Shown piece after piece: positions 52,697 to 55,389 of a stretch of DNA of 55,389 nucleotides. The notes beneath the pieces were generated by a model. The model was given only the letters and a program-made list of their open reading frames with translations. It had not been told where the DNA came from and made no database searches. The stretch comes from Crocinitomicaceae bacterium (GTDB taxonomy: Bacteria; Bacteroidota; Bacteroidia; Flavobacteriales_D; Crocinitomicaceae), in NCBI GenBank assembly GCA_014762645.1, contig JABURP010000072.1, positions 1-55,389 of the forward strand, given 5' to 3'. The stretch's first letter is position 1. Each line of letters begins with the position of its first letter. The translations under genes were made by a program, and so were the position numbers.

Positions 52697-54136
52697 ATGA
52701 AAAAATCGCTGACGCCATATTACTGGATTTTTACTGTGGGGATGATCATTTTATTGATTTGCCCTTCACTTATTCAGGATGGTATGTTCATGGATGGCCA
52801 GCAGTATGCCTGTGTATCTATGAATCTGGCAGACGGATACGGAACCTGGTGGTTTCCTTATCTCAGTGATACCTGGTGGAAAGCCGGGTCAGGCAATTTT
52901 ATGGAACACCCTCCGCTGGTTTACTGGATACAGGCAGGCTTTTTTAAGGTCTTAGGTGACAGTATGTATGTAGAGCGGTTGTACTCTTTTTTAACCGCAT
53001 TAATCACAGCTTTTTTGATCCATAGAATATGGTGGTTTGTTTTCAGGGATCTTCCTCAGATGCAGAAACTAAGTTGGCTTCCGGTGCTGTGCTGGATAAT
53101 AATACCCGTTGGGTTTTGGTCATACCAACACAATATTCAGGAGAATACCATGGCTATCTTCACCTTGCTGGCGGTCTATTTTTTCATGTTGTCTACAGAT
53201 GCCAAAAAACCGGTTTACTTATGGTTGATCCTTGCAGGAATTAGTACGGCATTGGCTTTTTTAAGCAAGGGACCTCCGGGATTGTTTCCAATGGTTGTTG
53301 TCGGTATTTATTGGTTGACGTATCGTTCTATTTCAATTTGGCGCATGCTGGTGTATTCCTTTGTTATCGCTGGAACAGTACTCAGTTTTTATGCCTTAAT
53401 ACTCCTCAGTGATGCAGCTTACGAAAGCTTGAGTTATTACATCAATGAACGACTGTTATATCGTATAGATAATGAACCGGTAGTGTCCAACCGGTTTTCA
53501 ATTCTGGTAAGACTTCTGATGGAGTTGTTGCCCTCACTTGGATTGGCAGTAATGATAATAATTGTGGCCTACCTGAAAAAAAAGAAACCCGAAAAGTTCT
53601 TTCCTTATAAAAAGGAAGTGCTGTTTTTCCTTTTGGTGGGATTATCCGCTTCACTGCCATTGATGCTAACACCGGTTCAAAGGGGATTTTATTTATTACC
53701 TTCTTTTCCATTCTTTGCGCTAGGTATTGCGGCAATTGCCGGACCGTACTATGTCTTACTCATACAAAATAGAAGTCTTCCCTGGACTGTGATTGTCCGG
53801 TCATTGGCTGCGTTGATCCTTGTTACAGGAGTGACATTAACTGTTCTGAATGTAGGAAACGCAAGACGCGACAAAGAGATGCTGGAAGATGTTCATTTAA
53901 TCGGTCAACATTTACCAGATAGAATAACCGTGGGAGCCGAACAAGCTATTTTTGACCAGTGGAACTTTAAGTTTTACCTGATGCGCTATTGTAAAATAAG
54001 CGTAAGCATGGATAGAACACATGAATATATTCTAATACAATCCGGAAGTACGTTTCCTGAAATTGAACAATATAACAAAGTGGGATTGAACACGCAGTTG
54101 TACGACCTCTATCAAATTCGTCAACAAATCAACTGA
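52697..54136 (+). CDS. ArnT-like (GT39-type) membrane glycosyltransferase
   Basis: A 479-residue polytopic membrane protein of the GT-C/GT39 fold, which uses lipid-linked sugars to modify lipid A or proteins outside the inner membrane. About ten to twelve helices are visible. The first periplasmic loop contains FMDGQQYACVSMNLADGYGTWW (split: acidic Asp in MDG and in LADG) in the place of the catalytic DE of ArnT, then FMEHPPLVYWIQAGFFKVLG, a conserved family block. The start MKKSLTPYYW was preferred over an upstream TTG. Substrate unknown. It stands alone with a promoter box and an upstream terminator. Confidence 0.85.
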   Translation: MKKSLTPYYWIFTVGMIILLICPSLIQDGMFMDGQQYACVSMNLADGYGTWWFPYLSDTWWKAGSGNFMEHPPLVYWIQAGFFKVLGDSMYVERLYSFLTALITAFLIHRIWWFVFRDLPQMQKLSWLPVLCWIIIPVGFWSYQHNIQENTMAIFTLLAVYFFMLSTDAKKPVYLWLILAGISTALAFLSKGPPGLFPMVVVGIYWLTYRSISIWRMLVYSFVIAGTVLSFYALILLSDAAYESLSYYINERLLYRIDNEPVVSNRFSILVRLLMELLPSLGLAVMIIIVAYLKKKKPEKFFPYKKEVLFFLLVGLSASLPLMLTPVQRGFYLLPSFPFFALGIAAIAGPYYVLLIQNRSLPWTVIVRSLAALILVTGVTLTVLNVGNARRDKEMLEDVHLIGQHLPDRITVGAEQAIFDQWNFKFYLMRYCKISVSMDRTHEYILIQSGSTFPEIEQYNKVGLNTQLYDLYQIRQQIN

Positions 54137-54190
54137 TGATGTTAACAACCTTTCAATTTACTTGATTAATAGCCTATTGATATAAATCAT

Positions 54191-54207
54191 GGTGTAAAAC
54201 TGACACC
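54191..54207. repeat. Small inverted repeat before the ELWxxDGT gene
   Basis: GGTGT (54191-54195) and ACACC (54203-54207) pair around a 7-nt loop, 49 nt before the ELWxxDGT start. It is short and may be chance. Confidence 0.2.
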
Positions 54208-54255
54208 TGTCACTGTATATGGATATTACGCTAATTAACTTCACAAAAAAAAGTT

Positions 54256-55389
54256 ATGAAGGCCGTTATATATTCTTCTATCCTTTACATTTTCGCTACT
54301 CAGAGTTTATTTGCTCAATATGAATTTGACATAGTAAAAGATATTCATCCCACAGGTAGTTCTAATCCTGATAATTTCATAGAATTTAACGGAAAACTTT
54401 TCTTTACAGCATACGACCCTGTAGTGGGAAATGAAATATTTTATTCAGATGGTACAGAATCAGGAACCGTATTATTAAAAGATATAAACCTATCCACGGG
54501 ATCTTATGCTGAGTTCAAATTAGTTTCTGGCGGACTACTATATTTTACCGCTTATAATAGCACTAACGGTATAGAGCTGTGGGTTACAGATGGCACAGAA
54601 TCGGGAACATATTTACTAAAAGACATTAATTCAGGCAATGGAGATAGTGAACCGGACAATTTTGTAGAATTAAATGGGCTTGTATATTTTTCTGCATTCA
54701 ATTCAATGTACGGCAATGAATTATGGGTGACTGACGGAACGACTCCCGGAACACAATTGTTAAAAGATATTTATCCGGGAACTTTAAGTGGTAATCCAAA
54801 TAATTTAACAGTAATAGATGATATGATCTATTTTTCAGCTACCGACGATACGTACAGTACCGAATTATGGGTTTCGGACGGCTCATTATCAGGAACCATT
54901 TTATTGGCAGATATCAATTCTTCTGGAGCATCCATTCCAGCTGATTTCACCAAATTTCAGGGCAAAATATTTTTTGCCGCTACGACTGCAACTTTTGGAA
55001 GAGAATTATGGGTTACAGACGGAACAACTGTAGGAACCCAAATGTTTAAAAATATCAATTCATCTGGTTCTTCAATGCCAACTGAGTTTTGCGTATTGAA
55101 CGATAAATTAATTTTCAGGGCGAATAATGGCGTAAATGGCACGGAAATATGGGTTTCAGATGGAACAACTGGTGGAACTAGCTTACTCAAAGATATCGAG
55201 CCTTCAGGGAGTAGTCTTCCTAATCAATTTAAAGAATACAATAATAAAATCTACTTTTCTGCAGACACAGATATTTCCGGCAGGGAATTGTGGGTTACGG
55301 ATGGAACCCCGGCAGGAACAGTTCAATAATATGATATTAACATTAGAGCTTACTCATCAACTCCTGAAAATTTCACGCATTATAAGAAC
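54256..55389 (+). pseudogene. ELWxxDGT-repeat surface protein interrupted by an in-frame stop
   Basis: A secreted repeat protein: signal peptide MKAVIYSSILYIFATQSLFAQ, then seven ELWxxDGT repeats of about 48-52 residues (IELWVTDGTESGTYLLKDIN, NELWVTDGTTPGTQLLKDIY, TEIWVSDGTTGGTSLLKDIE and so on). The frame meets TAA at 55327-55329, yet the same frame continues to the window edge with 20 codons of normal repeat sequence (YDINIRAYSSTPENFTHYKN). Aligned with other repeats the TAA falls where Leu stands, and Leu TTA differs from TAA by one base. The product as read is 357 residues and lacks the C-terminal sorting domain expected of such proteins. Either a recent nonsense mutation or a sequence error explains this; the gene is also cut by the window edge. 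Confidence 0.7.

Overview
The window is a stretch of chromosome from a low-GC member of the Bacteroidota, most likely Flavobacteriales. The evidence is a complete type IX secretion/gliding core operon (porP, gldK, gldL, gldM, gldN), a type B (gliding-associated) C-terminal sorting domain on a 1588-residue surface protein, a PID-CTERM-like sorted protein, ELWxxDGT and Asp-box repeat proteins, many Sec signal peptides ending in AQ, and TAnnTTTG promoter boxes. I saw no tRNA, rRNA, CRISPR array, transposase or phage gene, and the genus cannot be fixed from the sequence alone.

Layout. 1-2.4 kb: the end of a polysaccharide locus (DegT-type aminotransferase and initiating sugar-phosphate transferase), followed by a small PID-CTERM-like protein. 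2.4-10.2 kb, minus strand: a secreted YD-like protein, then groEL and groES, then a tight run miaB, sigma-54 activator, lptE, TPR protein, secG. Hairpin terminators follow secG and groEL. 10.4-20.5 kb, plus strand: topA, an arginase-fold protein with degraded metal ligands, and the T9SS operon, closed by a strong terminator. 20.5-27.1 kb: an ABC-F ATPase, an acyltransferase, lnt and grpE-dnaJ. 27.2-35.5 kb, minus strand: a second PorP/SprF protein with its adhesin partner, a universal stress protein and the YifB/ComM ATPase. 35.6-36.0 kb: two identical 176-bp tandem repeats plus part of a third. 36-44 kb: a TPR-SpoIIE phosphatase, two small barrel-like proteins, a 1032-residue Asp-box protein and secreted or outer-membrane proteins. 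44-49.8 kb: gmhA, secreted WG-like proteins and an SPFH / four-helix membrane protein / secreted EEP phosphoesterase operon. 50-55.4 kb: a DUF5684-like protein, an OmpA-family protein, a small conserved-looking protein, a GT39-type glycosyltransferase and an ELWxxDGT protein interrupted by an in-frame stop near the window edge.

How the parts fit. GldKLMN and PorP form the secretion and motility machine. The adhesin/PorP pair and other secreted proteins are candidate substrates or partners. Lnt, LptE, GmhA and SecG serve the envelope that the machine spans. GroESL and GrpE-DnaJ are the folding genes.

The core operons are known systems. The less expected items are: the 176-bp repeat touching the SpoIIE-gene stop codon; a 21-nt element shared upstream of the adhesin and SpoIIE genes; a DnaJ that has lost one whole zinc site; an arginase-like protein missing three of six metal ligands next to the T9SS operon; the SPFH/EEP operon; an acyltransferase with Cys at its usual His; and the nonsense codon in the ELWxxDGT gene.
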